From contig NZ_CAJPUY010000002.1 in assembly GCF_905397275.1 (NCBI RefSeq), forward strand, positions 1 through 64,000: DNA of 64,000 nt, written 5' to 3'. The position numbers and the translations under genes are program-made. The stretch is from Cupriavidus yeoncheonensis (GTDB lineage Bacteria; Pseudomonadota; Gammaproteobacteria; Burkholderiales; Burkholderiaceae). A model generated the notes under the pieces. The model was not told the DNA's origin. It did no database searches and saw nothing but the letters and a program-made list of their open reading frames with translations. This document shows positions 46,475-54,767 of the stretch, one piece after another (position 1 is the first letter of the stretch; every line of letters begins with the position of its first letter).

Positions 46475-47265
46475 CCTGTTACTCCCGCCTCCAACTTCAA
46501 CGTCATCGCCTCAGACTGCGCGAAGGCCCGAATCGCTTGAATCGACTCACGGGTGCTGTATTGGTAATCGCCCTGCACTCCAAAAGCTGCTGCGTGTCGG
46601 GTGCGCATGTCGTATCGTGCGGGAGATCCAGCCAATTCGTGGCTAAAGATCTTACCAAAACCATATAGGGAAACATCTGCAACACTCATTGGTGCTGCAG
46701 AAAAATGGACCAGACGCAGTCCGACATCGAGAGCAATTCTAATGTCATACCACAAATTGATCATTGGGTAAAACTGAAATACCGCTCGACTGTCAATCAA
46801 GTGCAGGTTGTTCTCGTTCAAGAAATCAAAAATAGCGTTCTTGCGTAGACCTGGCCCCACCAACCCAGGAAGGCGGACAATCAGATAGTTTGAGAAGTGG
46901 GTTTCCACAAATTCCTCAAGAAACCGCCTATGTGTGCCGTAGGCATGAAGCCCAGTAACATCGACAATGGTATCTTCATCCACACCGACCGGATTCTTGA
47001 AGACATCGACTGTACTAATCAGAATGAAAGTTTTGCACTTTATAGTTTTCAAGTGCGCAATTAGACTTTCGATTTTTTGGCGATCTGAATGCGGCTCGCG
47101 ATTTGCAAGCCATTTTTGGGCTGGTGCACCAGCGCAAACGACTGTATCAAATACCTCGCCTTTAATGTCGGATATATTGGAAGAACGATATAGCGCCGCA
47201 AATTTTGTCTGCTTGAGCAGCGTACCCCCAACGAACCCTGAAAACCCGATCAACGCATTTTTCAT
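46471..47265 (-). CDS. NAD(P)-dependent SDR-type sugar epimerase/reductase, atypical active site
   Basis: The 264-residue extended-SDR-like protein starts with the nucleotide-binding motif GFSGFVGGTLL. It has STVDVF (Ser84/Thr85 region) and a catalytic-type Tyr109, but the usual YxxxK reads YGTHR, so Lys is replaced by Arg113. LPGLVGPGLRKNAIFDFL is a substrate-domain segment. Its length is short for the family (usually about 300-330). It is adjacent to the FAD oxidoreductase, with the ATG right after its TAA and GGAG upstream. It probably reduces or epimerises a keto-sugar intermediate. Confidence 0.8.
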   Translation of the reverse strand: MKNALIGFSGFVGGTLLKQTKFAALYRSSNISDIKGEVFDTVVCAGAPAQKWLANREPHSDRQKIESLIAHLKTIKCKTFILISTVDVFKNPVGVDEDTIVDVTGLHAYGTHRRFLEEFVETHFSNYLIVRLPGLVGPGLRKNAIFDFLNENNLHLIDSRAVFQFYPMINLWYDIRIALDVGLRLVHFSAAPMSVADVSLYGFGKIFSHELAGSPARYDMRTRHAAAFGVQGDYQYSTRESIQAIRAFAQSEAMTLKLEAGVTG

Positions 47266-48411
47266 TTAATTCTCCAAGACGCTTCCAAACTGTTCGGCGT
47301 TCAGCAGCTCAAGGACGTCATAAATATTATCAATCTTTCCGCCGAGTACGGAGTAACATCCGGGGAGTTCGACGTGCCGCTCAAACAAGATAGGTCGACC
47401 GTCGTCCCCTTCGTTCTTTGCAAGAACCGTCTTAACCTCAAAAAGAGACTCGACATACTTTGCGCCTGTCACCGACGGCAGATATCGCCGCACGTCTCTA
47501 ACCATTCGGTCTACCCGAGTTTCGCACTCGTAGGATGCGAGCCTTTTATATGGATCTATCCCCCGTTCATCGCTCCAGTTCAAATGTGGGGTGTAACGAA
47601 CGTGAGAGAGTGTGTGCAAACCGCGCGCCGGAAAGGGCATCATTGAGAAGAAAGGGCCGTCCATAACCGTGATACCCAGTCCTTGAAGTACAGAGGGGAC
47701 TTGCATCAGTGCCATTTCTGTGATCTCATGTTTCAATCTCGTTCGGGTGCCCCCGAACTCGCCCTGAAATTGATTAAGACCACTGTACGTACAGTTAAAA
47801 ACGTATTGGCAATCGATCACTTCATCAATAGAAGTTTCGTCTGATTGGATAACAACTATCAACGAGTTCCTGGGTCCCCTGGATATTGCATTCACTTGCG
47901 TCTGAAATCGAACCCTCACACCGCTCTCTTCCAATTCACGTTGTGCGCTTTGAGCTAGGCGACTCGTGTCAAAAGCATACTCTTCTACGAGGAACACGTT
48001 CTCAATCAGTCGAGGCTCGAAGAGGTTTCGAAGATGCGACTCAGCAGGTTGAATCCTTGCGCCGATCTCCCGGCAGAAGCGTTCGAACTGTTTGGCGGTG
48101 ACTTTGGAGTTGCGACGAGCAATGGCGTAGAGCTTGATGAAATCCTGTTTTATCGCGTGTGGCCAGTCGTGTACAAATCGGGGCAGATTGACGCGACTCC
48201 GGTAGGCGGTCGTGAAACTACGTGGATAGTGATAGCCATTATGGACCCGTGCCTGGTTGCTATATGAGGCACGCGCCAATAGTGACGTCTCACGCTCAAC
48301 GAGAAGAATGCGCTTTAGGCCTCGCTGTTTAGCCAAGTAAACGGCAATCGCGGAGCCATAAAAACCGCCTCCAATAATTAGCGCATCCACTTTATTGTCT
48401 GACAGCCTCAT
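47266..48411 (-). CDS. FAD-dependent oxidoreductase (DAO/glycine-oxidase fold)
   Basis: The 381-residue protein has the dinucleotide motif ALIIGGGFYGSAIAVYLA and the acidic ribose binder LLVERE near residue 40, followed by RASYSNQARVHNGYHYPRS. The DAO-type C-terminus is GCYSVLGGKIDNIYDVLELL. DAO-fold enzymes oxidise C-N or C-O bonds with flavin; related L-2-hydroxyglutarate oxidase and glycerol-3-phosphate dehydrogenases share the layout. Being flanked by a polyprenyl-phosphate GT2 and an SDR, it may oxidise a hydroxyl of a lipid-linked sugar. It is translationally coupled to the GT2 upstream by ATGA. Confidence 0.83.
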   Translation of the reverse strand: MRLSDNKVDALIIGGGFYGSAIAVYLAKQRGLKRILLVERETSLLARASYSNQARVHNGYHYPRSFTTAYRSRVNLPRFVHDWPHAIKQDFIKLYAIARRNSKVTAKQFERFCREIGARIQPAESHLRNLFEPRLIENVFLVEEYAFDTSRLAQSAQRELEESGVRVRFQTQVNAISRGPRNSLIVVIQSDETSIDEVIDCQYVFNCTYSGLNQFQGEFGGTRTRLKHEITEMALMQVPSVLQGLGITVMDGPFFSMMPFPARGLHTLSHVRYTPHLNWSDERGIDPYKRLASYECETRVDRMVRDVRRYLPSVTGAKYVESLFEVKTVLAKNEGDDGRPILFERHVELPGCYSVLGGKIDNIYDVLELLNAEQFGSVLEN

Positions 48412-49436
48412 CCGGCAACTCGTCTAGACGGGGAAACCGGCGCTCTAATGGCCTGCGATTCCACTACTTCAATATTGAGTTTTTCTCGGCGTGTAATGCG
48501 AGCGCTCGTGAACTCCTGACCAATATGATAGAGAGGCCCTTCGTTCGACAAGCTGGCCATGTTAAGGATATATTCGCCAAGCACCAGGAGCACCAAGGAA
48601 ATCAGAAAGAACATCCCGGATTGCTGCAATGACAAACTGATCCATCCCGGGGCAACGTCTGCCTTAAATAGACCAATAGCGACCACGTAGATTGAATAAA
48701 ATAGGTTGGCAACGGCACCGAATAGCGAGAGAGAGGTCACGAGCCGCATGGGCGCTCGGGTTGTCGAGATCAATAGTCGCATACCGCGATCCACACTCTC
48801 GCTAAGCCTCTTCTCGCGTAGCTCGCTTGGTTTGGCGCTGTACTCGAGATTGGCCCGTGCAAAGCCACCTGTTGCCGGCAGATGGCGATACGTTACAGCC
48901 GGTTGCGGGTGCTGCAAGATAAAGTTGACAACCCGTTTGCTCAGAAGACGGTATTGGGGCGCCTCTTTGGCCAAGTGAATCCCGCTGAACGATTTGTAGA
49001 GTCTATTAAAAATGGCGTTAGCGCAACGGTATGCCCAACTTTGCGATGACTTCTGCCGATTATTTGCAAAAACGACATCCACACCAGAGACAGCAGTATC
49101 GAGCATTTCAGGCAAAAAGATGATCTCATCTGCTAACGGATCAATTACCGCGATGAAATCACCTAGTGCATTTTCAAGGCCGACCCACGATGCGGTGTCG
49201 GCGTCTACCTCCTTAGTCAAGGCATATACCTGCAAATTTGGTAGCCCATTTTCGTTAGTCAGCCTCTTAAGAATTGCCACACTCTCGTCGTCCGAGCCAT
49301 TATCAACCACAATCAATTCATGGTCGGCGACCAAGGACGAAAGAAAGCCGGCTGCATTTGTTAGGAGATGCTCTAAATGGGCGGAGTGGTTGCGGACTAT
49401 ATATACAACCGAAAGAAAAATCGGGAAATTTGCCAT
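48408..49436 (-). CDS. Membrane GT2 glycosyltransferase (GtrB-like)
   Basis: The 342-residue protein has a GT2 domain (LSVVYIVRNHSAHLEHLL, LIVVDNGSDDES, and the acidic VIDPLADEIIFLP site). Two C-terminal helices follow at about 235-295. It opens module C, so it probably starts the pathway by placing a sugar on polyprenyl phosphate. ATG 49436 is preferred to the TTG one codon upstream. The acidic motif DPLAD differs from the usual DADL, as in the other module C GT2, so both may use an unusual donor. It is coupled to the FAD gene by ATGA. Confidence 0.83.
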   Translation of the reverse strand: MANFPIFLSVVYIVRNHSAHLEHLLTNAAGFLSSLVADHELIVVDNGSDDESVAILKRLTNENGLPNLQVYALTKEVDADTASWVGLENALGDFIAVIDPLADEIIFLPEMLDTAVSGVDVVFANNRQKSSQSWAYRCANAIFNRLYKSFSGIHLAKEAPQYRLLSKRVVNFILQHPQPAVTYRHLPATGGFARANLEYSAKPSELREKRLSESVDRGMRLLISTTRAPMRLVTSLSLFGAVANLFYSIYVVAIGLFKADVAPGWISLSLQQSGMFFLISLVLLVLGEYILNMASLSNEGPLYHIGQEFTSARITRREKLNIEVVESQAIRAPVSPSRRVAG

Positions 49437-49491
49437 CAAGTGCCCCCAAATACCCGCGAATTAGCGAGCGCCATTTATCATGAAGACTGCT

Positions 49492-49520
49492 ATTTTAAGC
49501 TGTGAGGGTGGCTCCGTCAC
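49492..49520 (-). promoter_or_regulatory. Candidate promoter of the module C operon
   Basis: On the minus strand GTGACG (49515-49520) and TAAAAT (49492-49497) are separated by 17 bases, about 55 bases before the first ATG. The match is moderate. Confidence 0.4.
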
Positions 49521-49527
49521 CCTTTTT
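49505..49527 (+). terminator. Terminator-like hairpin, plus strand
   Basis: AGGGTG (49505-49510) pairs with CACCCT (49518-49523) and T5 follows on the plus strand. No plus-strand gene ends here, so it may belong to a lost gene or insulate module C from read-through. Confidence 0.5.
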
Positions 49528-49877
49528 CCTGCGATGCAGCGTGAGCCTCCCTGCGCTTAGGCTCCCGCTGTTTGTACTCCTCGCCCCGAGGCCGCCCTGA
49601 GCCAATTTGGACACCTCGAGCCATGATCAGAACCGCTCCGTCAGAGTGACTGTCTGTATCAGACGACCTCCTCATGTCAAGCCCGCCGCGTCGCAGAAGT
49701 CAATCTGACTCAACGGATCCTGCATCATGCGGCGGCTTTCGCGCCCGTCCGCCGGACCACTTGCCCGGCTTTGGGACTGGCATTCAGTCTCTAGCTTTCG
49801 TCACTAATTTGCACGATGTGCATGATCTGCCGTCAACGCTGATCTGCGAACGCCGGGGCCATTGGGTAAACGCAAGG

Positions 49878-50345
49878 TCACTCGCCAATACGGAAGGAGT
49901 CGGCCTCTTCACGCCAGAACGGCGGCGAGCCGTCGATGACGAGCAGCCTCGGTCCGCTGATCGCGCGGCTTAAGAACTCGGGCAATCGGTTCCGTTGGCG
50001 CGCCGTCGCAAGTCGCATCACAGGTCGGTGACCGTAGTGAAGCACCTCTTGATGCCCGCCCCGCGTTACCCGATAGGCGGGCGCGCTTGCGATGTGCGTC
50101 ATGCCAACGCCAGAAAACCCAAGCAGCAAAACATTCTCAGCCCGCTCGATCAATGCGAGACTGGCCAACTCTTGTATCTGCTCGTCCGGAGAATGCTGGC
50201 GAAGCCGAAGTCGAATTGCTCCAGCGCCTTGATGCTCGGCAGGAACGCAAGCTTCGTGAATATCCGGCGCTTTGCGCTCCTGGCGTGCACCGTGTTCGGC
50301 CTGCAGGGAAGTCGCGCCAGGAAGTCGGCGATGCTCGCACCGATC
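49878..50345 (-). pseudogene. istB: Decayed IS21-family istB (transposition ATPase) fragment
   Basis: Two minus-strand frames together recall IstB. The upstream frame has KLAFLPSIKALEQFDFGFA. After a frame change near 50200 the other frame reads IQELASLALIERAENVLLLG, then FSGVGMTHIA (Walker A with Lys changed to Met), LATARQRNRLPEFLSRAISG and PRLLVIDG. The C-terminal third is lost after REEAD. No intact istA or terminal repeats are seen. The frameshift, the lost Walker lysine and the truncation make it inactive. It marks an old insertion between modules C and D. Confidence 0.75.
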
Positions 50346-50819
50346 GTCGCGGCGTGGTTGCGCGTGCACGCAACTACGCGCAAGCGTCCGACCACACTGG
50401 CAGATGAGCAGGCAGCACTCCTACGTCGACATCTGCCGCTGTGTTCTCTCGAAGTTGTGCCGCGGGCTGCCGCGCAAAAGCCGAAAGCCCCGCAACATCC
50501 GCAGGCAGTGTATGAGTGCTGCTGGAGGTTGCCGCATGAATCTCCAGCATCGGAAGATTGTCAGGCTGCGCGTGCACCTCAAGCTCGACAGTATCGCCAG
50601 CGATTTGGGAGCACTCGCGCGGCAGATGGCGGCTAAAGTGCTCCATCTTGCTCTTGACCATCACCCGATAGAGGACTGACACCTTCGGTCTGACGCCGTG
50701 GGTCTCAGCGACGGCGAAGTGCGGCCACGGTTATGGATACTGAGAAATTTCTCGCCACTCGCTTTGCGAGAAACAGTGATACGACCTCAGATCCACGCCT
50801 TAACAGTCGTGTCTGTTCA

Positions 50820-51563
50820 TCACGCTCCAAAATATGCTGCAACCACCGATTGAGGATCACCATCCATGCGGACTTTCCCATGCTCCAGCCAGATAACGCG
50901 ATTGCATGTATGTAAAATCAGCTCCCTAGAATGACTTGCAATCACCAATATATTAGTGGATTGGACCAGCTCGGCCATGCGCGCCTCGGCCTTGTGCTTG
51001 AAGCCTTCATCGCCCACCGAAAGCCATTCATCCATCAGTAGAATTTCCGGTCGAACAATGGTCGAGACCGCGAACGCCAAGCGCAAATGCATGCCAGTCG
51101 AATAGGTACGTAACGGCATATCGACGAAATCCCCAAGCTCGGAAAACTCGATAATTGCGTCAATTTGCTTCGCGATTTCGGCTCTGGTCATGCCTAGGAG
51201 TCCTCCGCGAAGGTAAATGTTTTCCCTACCTGTCGCTTCAGGATCGATCCCCAAGGAAATATCGATCAGCGACCCGATATCGCCTTTGATTTGGGCGGTA
51301 CCTGAAGATGGCTCATAAACGCCGCTCAACAGCCGAAGCAGCGTACTTTTACCCGCACCGTTGTGCCCCAGCAATCCGACTCGATCTCCGTCTTTTAGGG
51401 AAAAATTAAGGCCTTCTAATGCCCGTACCACAACGCGACCTTGCTCGTTGGCTCCTAGTTGACCACCCGTCGCAACCTGGATCAACCGTTTCTTCAATGA
51501 TCTGCCACTTGCATTGTAAATAGGAAAATCAACACAAACATCCTTGAATTCTATAGACGCCAC
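50820..51563 (-). CDS. wzt: O-polysaccharide ABC transporter, ATP-binding subunit
   Basis: The 247-residue ATPase powers export of a completed Und-PP-linked polysaccharide. Walker A is GHNGAGKS (66-73), the signature-like YSTGMHLR is at 154-161, Walker B is ILLMDEW (174-180) and the H-loop is His211. The signature has Thr and Met where most ABC proteins have LSGGQ, which is usual for Wzt. The GTG start follows GGAGGAA. The protein ends right after the ATPase domain, so it lacks the C-terminal carbohydrate-binding domain of Wzt proteins that recognise capped chains. It pairs with the permease gene 16 bases upstream. Confidence 0.92.
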   Translation of the reverse strand: MASIEFKDVCVDFPIYNASGRSLKKRLIQVATGGQLGANEQGRVVVRALEGLNFSLKDGDRVGLLGHNGAGKSTLLRLLSGVYEPSSGTAQIKGDIGSLIDISLGIDPEATGRENIYLRGGLLGMTRAEIAKQIDAIIEFSELGDFVDMPLRTYSTGMHLRLAFAVSTIVRPEILLMDEWLSVGDEGFKHKAEARMAELVQSTNILVIASHSRELILHTCNRVIWLEHGKVRMDGDPQSVVAAYFGA

Positions 51564-51579
51564 CGTTCAATTTCCTCCA

Positions 51580-52401
51580 TTAAAGCCAGTAGGCGATGCG
51601 ATGCTTGTAGCGGCCGAACACGGTGATCGCGACGCCCCATCCAATCAACGCCAGCGCCAGCGACACGTTCCAATTCGTCGCGGTTGGTAGTTGCCCCAAA
51701 AGAGGAGAACGAACAATCTCGAGCAGGTGATAGACAGGGTTCATATCCAGCAGGTAGAGGCCGGCTCGTTCAGGCAGGCTGCTCGGCAGCCACATAATAG
51801 GCGTTAAGTAGAAGATGACCTGCAGAACGCTATTCACCATTTGGGGGAGATCGCGATATCTTGCGCATAGGACTGCCAGAATCAAGGCAACCCACATCAG
51901 ATTAACAATCGCCAACAACAAGCCAGGAATGCTCAGAAATGCAACAATGCTTAAGGGCTTGCCCACTATTAGGAAGACGAGCGGCAAGATCACGATATTG
52001 TGAGCGAGAATCAGGAGATTTCGCCAAATCATGCGCAGGATATGGACGAACAATGGAATGGGGAGTTGTTTAATAATCCCTTCCGCAGCGATAAATCCGG
52101 TGCACCCTTCCATAATAACGGAAGAAACAAAAGTCCAGAGAATCATACCCGCGCTAAGATATGGCAGAAACTCCTTCAAGGGCGATTTAAAAATCTGGCC
52201 AAACACGACGCCAATAGTACCAATCATCACCCCCATACTAAGGGTAAGCCAAAATGGCCCCAGGGCCGATCGCCTGTAACGTTGACGCACATCTTGCCAC
52301 CCCAGCATCGCTACTAAGGAATAGCGCTTGGATGCCGCTCCTATATCAGAAATAGCAATATTTGCCGAACCGTTCCGCATTAGAAATACCGAGTTAGTCA
52401 C
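51580..52401 (-). CDS. wzm: O-polysaccharide ABC transporter, permease subunit
   Basis: The 273-residue ABC-2-type permease has six hydrophobic helices and an amphipathic N-terminal segment (LGWQDVRQRYRRSALGPFW), typical of Wzm/RfbA. It forms the membrane channel for the polysaccharide exported with Wzt. A GTG at 52401 and an ATG at 52380 are both possible starts and neither has a clear ribosome site. It follows the glycosyltransferase gene by 50 bases in the module D operon. The pair defines an ABC-dependent pathway separate from the Wzx of module A. Confidence 0.92.
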   Translation of the reverse strand: MTNSVFLMRNGSANIAISDIGAASKRYSLVAMLGWQDVRQRYRRSALGPFWLTLSMGVMIGTIGVVFGQIFKSPLKEFLPYLSAGMILWTFVSSVIMEGCTGFIAAEGIIKQLPIPLFVHILRMIWRNLLILAHNIVILPLVFLIVGKPLSIVAFLSIPGLLLAIVNLMWVALILAVLCARYRDLPQMVNSVLQVIFYLTPIMWLPSSLPERAGLYLLDMNPVYHLLEIVRSPLLGQLPTATNWNVSLALALIGWGVAITVFGRYKHRIAYWL

Positions 52402-52451
52402 AAATTTACAATTACGAGGATATAAGCCCCCGCCGCAGTACGAGCATCAAA

Positions 52452-53600
52452 TTACGTCACGTATGAAGTATCAGGAGTGCATTTACTGTCTTTCAGAATT
52501 TGGTGGTACAACTTCACGTATGACGCCGCCATCTTTTCCGCCGTAAATTCGGATTCAAAGCGCTGCCGAGCCTTGCCGCCCATGGTCGTCGCAAGGCCAC
52601 TGTCGGCATATAATCTATCCATTGCACTTCGAAATGCGAGTGGATCTCCGGGCGGCACCACCAGGCCCGTCTCGCCATCGATGTTGATAAAGCTACTTCC
52701 TGTTCCGATTTCAGAGGAGATTAATGGTTTACTATTCATGGCACCCTCAAGAAGCGTTACGCCGTAAGCCTCAGAGCGCAAATGCGATGGGAATACCACA
52801 GCTCGGCAAAGTTTCAACAATGCCATTTTGTCCTCATCCGGCAATGCACCGAGAAAATGAACGTTGTCGAGCTTTAGTTGCTCCGCTTGCTTGCGCAATT
52901 GAAATTCGATTGGGCCGGCACCCACGATAACAACTTGAAAAGGTGCTCCAGCGATCGCATCGAGCAAAATATGCAAGCCTTTGTAGTAGCGGATAACACC
53001 GACAAACAGAAAAAAACGGTTTCCGAGTCGCGCCTGCCAATATGCAACCCGATCGGGGCTAACCGCCGGATAGCTGGCCTCGTTCAGGCCAATGGGTATG
53101 ACTGAAACTTTGCCGCGGAATTGCTGCAGGGTCTCACTAGTTTCTACATAATTTGGAGACGTTGCGACAACGGCATCCATGCTACTGATAAACTGTCGCA
53201 TCAGCGGCCGATAGAATTGCAGCAGAGTACGCTGACGCACTATATCTGAATGATAAGTAAGCAGCGACGGCTTTCCAGGACGTGCAGCCAAATGCAACAC
53301 GTCACCGAAAGGCCATGGAAAGTGGTAATGAATGACATCCGCCCACGCCGATGCGTCGCGAAACGGTTTGAGCGCGGAAAGTGAGAGTGGCGTTGAGGCT
53401 ATATTTATGCATGAAGGCGCCTGGATGACCTCAATGTCACCATCATGGACAAAACGCACACGGGGCGCAGATTTGCTGAGCGTGAAGACCCGCCCTTCCA
53501 CGCCCAATGGGCGGGAAGATAGGGCAATTTGACGTATCACTTGCTCGACGCCGCCAAAGGAATCAGGATAGTACGTTTTGAAGACGTGTAATACGCGCAT
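52452..53600 (-). CDS. GT4 glycosyltransferase, WbpZ/WbdC-like
   Basis: The 382-residue GT-B protein starts MRVLHVFKTYYPDSFGGVEQVI, characteristic of the mannosyl/rhamnosyl-transferring GT4 enzymes of ABC-dependent O-antigens such as WbpZ of the Pseudomonas A-band locus. The donor domain starts near FFLFVGVIRYYKGLHILLDA and has EX7E as EAYGVTLLE. It probably adds a first D-rhamnose or mannose to the primer. It is adjacent to wzm, and gmd/rmd in the same operon would provide the donor GDP-D-rhamnose. The substrate is an inference from context. Confidence 0.82.
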   Translation of the reverse strand: MRVLHVFKTYYPDSFGGVEQVIRQIALSSRPLGVEGRVFTLSKSAPRVRFVHDGDIEVIQAPSCINIASTPLSLSALKPFRDASAWADVIHYHFPWPFGDVLHLAARPGKPSLLTYHSDIVRQRTLLQFYRPLMRQFISSMDAVVATSPNYVETSETLQQFRGKVSVIPIGLNEASYPAVSPDRVAYWQARLGNRFFLFVGVIRYYKGLHILLDAIAGAPFQVVIVGAGPIEFQLRKQAEQLKLDNVHFLGALPDEDKMALLKLCRAVVFPSHLRSEAYGVTLLEGAMNSKPLISSEIGTGSSFINIDGETGLVVPPGDPLAFRSAMDRLYADSGLATTMGGKARQRFESEFTAEKMAASYVKLYHQILKDSKCTPDTSYVT

Positions 53601-53615
53601 AATTGGTCCGGCAGC

Positions 53616-54767
53616 TCAGATGACGCTTCGGTAGACTTCGGCAGTTAGACTCGCGGTATTTTCCCACGACAGATGAAGCGCACGCTCCCGACCCAAGGCG
53701 ATGCATGTGTTACGTGAATTCTGATCCTCCGCCAGCCGCTCCATCGCTGCCACGAGATCGTCTACGCTAAGCGCATCAACTTCCATGGCTGCGCCAGCGG
53801 ATACCTCCGGCAACGATGAACTGTTCGACGTAATGACAGGCACTCCCGAAGCGAAGGCTTCGAGTACGGGGATACCAAATCCCTCATATAACGAGGGGAA
53901 CACGAACACCCCGGCATTGGCATAGATTGCCTTGAGGTCCTTCTCTCCCGTAATGGATTCGAGCCATACGACCCGCTCCCCCTTTGCTTGCGCGGCACGA
54001 ATCGCTTCAACCTCCGACTTGCAACTCCAACCTGCCCGCCCGACGATCACAAGCTGACATGATTCGCGGACGCTCTTTGGCAAGGTAAGATACGCCGCCA
54101 AGATTCGCGCGACGTTTTTGCGAGGCTGAAGGGTGCCAACAAAGAGGAAATATCCAGGTATCAGGCCGAACCGGCTAACAACGGTCGCCGCGTCGGCCGT
54201 TTCGACCGGCTGGAGCCAGTGGCGATCAATGCCGCACGGCACCACTGAAATCTTGCTTTCCTCGATTCCAAAGAATTCCACCAGATCGGGAATTGATGCG
54301 CGCGCATGAGCAATGACATGATCAGCGATGCGCCCCGCCTGTCGAATCTGCCAGTTCTTTAGCCAGCGCAGTCGGGAGGAAGTCCACTCCGGATGTTTCA
54401 GAGGAACCGCATCATGGAGTGTTGCAACGACCGGACAATCCATTCGCACGACGTGAAAATCCGTGGCATGGTACACGTCAATCCGTCCCTCGGTGCGCAA
54501 TGGCCAGCCCAGGCTGCTGAAGGCTGCCTGGGCATGGAACGACCGGGGAAATGCGATACTGCCGGAGACGCTGGTAGTTTTAGCAGTCCTGCGAACTAGA
54601 CCCGGAGAAGAGTAGAAGCACGGCGTAGGCTTGCACCGTGAGTTGGGAAGCGCGCGCGCCAATGCTGCAGTGTAGACACCAATGCCATCGGCCCTTGTGC
54701 CGTGCCTCTGGAAACTCAGGCCAACACGAAGCTCGCCTTGAAGTTCCTCTTCAAGCAGCTCGGTCAT
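53616..54767 (-). CDS. GT4 glycosyltransferase, WbpY-like
   Basis: The 383-residue protein begins VGLSFQRHGTRADGIGVYTAALARAL, the GIGVYT motif of rhamnan/mannan-building GT4s such as WbpY and WbdA-type domains. The donor half starts at FLFVGTLQPRKNVARILAAY with EX7E as EGFGIPVLE. ATG 54767 overlaps the rmd stop by four bases (ATGA); a start at 54782 would overlap further. It likely polymerises the D-rhamnan together with the double-GT protein upstream. Confidence 0.83.
   Translation of the reverse strand: MTELLEEELQGELRVGLSFQRHGTRADGIGVYTAALARALPNSRCKPTPCFYSSPGLVRRTAKTTSVSGSIAFPRSFHAQAAFSSLGWPLRTEGRIDVYHATDFHVVRMDCPVVATLHDAVPLKHPEWTSSRLRWLKNWQIRQAGRIADHVIAHARASIPDLVEFFGIEESKISVVPCGIDRHWLQPVETADAATVVSRFGLIPGYFLFVGTLQPRKNVARILAAYLTLPKSVRESCQLVIVGRAGWSCKSEVEAIRAAQAKGERVVWLESITGEKDLKAIYANAGVFVFPSLYEGFGIPVLEAFASGVPVITSNSSSLPEVSAGAAMEVDALSVDDLVAAMERLAEDQNSRNTCIALGRERALHLSWENTASLTAEVYRSVI

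Larger units (their letters stand above)
49440..50819. other. Spacer between modules C and D with insertion-sequence debris
   Basis: Apart from the istB remnant and the promoter and hairpin near 49500, this 1.38-kb spacer has no gene I can support. A 103-codon minus-strand frame at 50374-50682 has no recognisable similarity and may be further IS debris. A GAGCCT/AGGCTC stem lies near 49540-49565. Confidence 0.5.
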
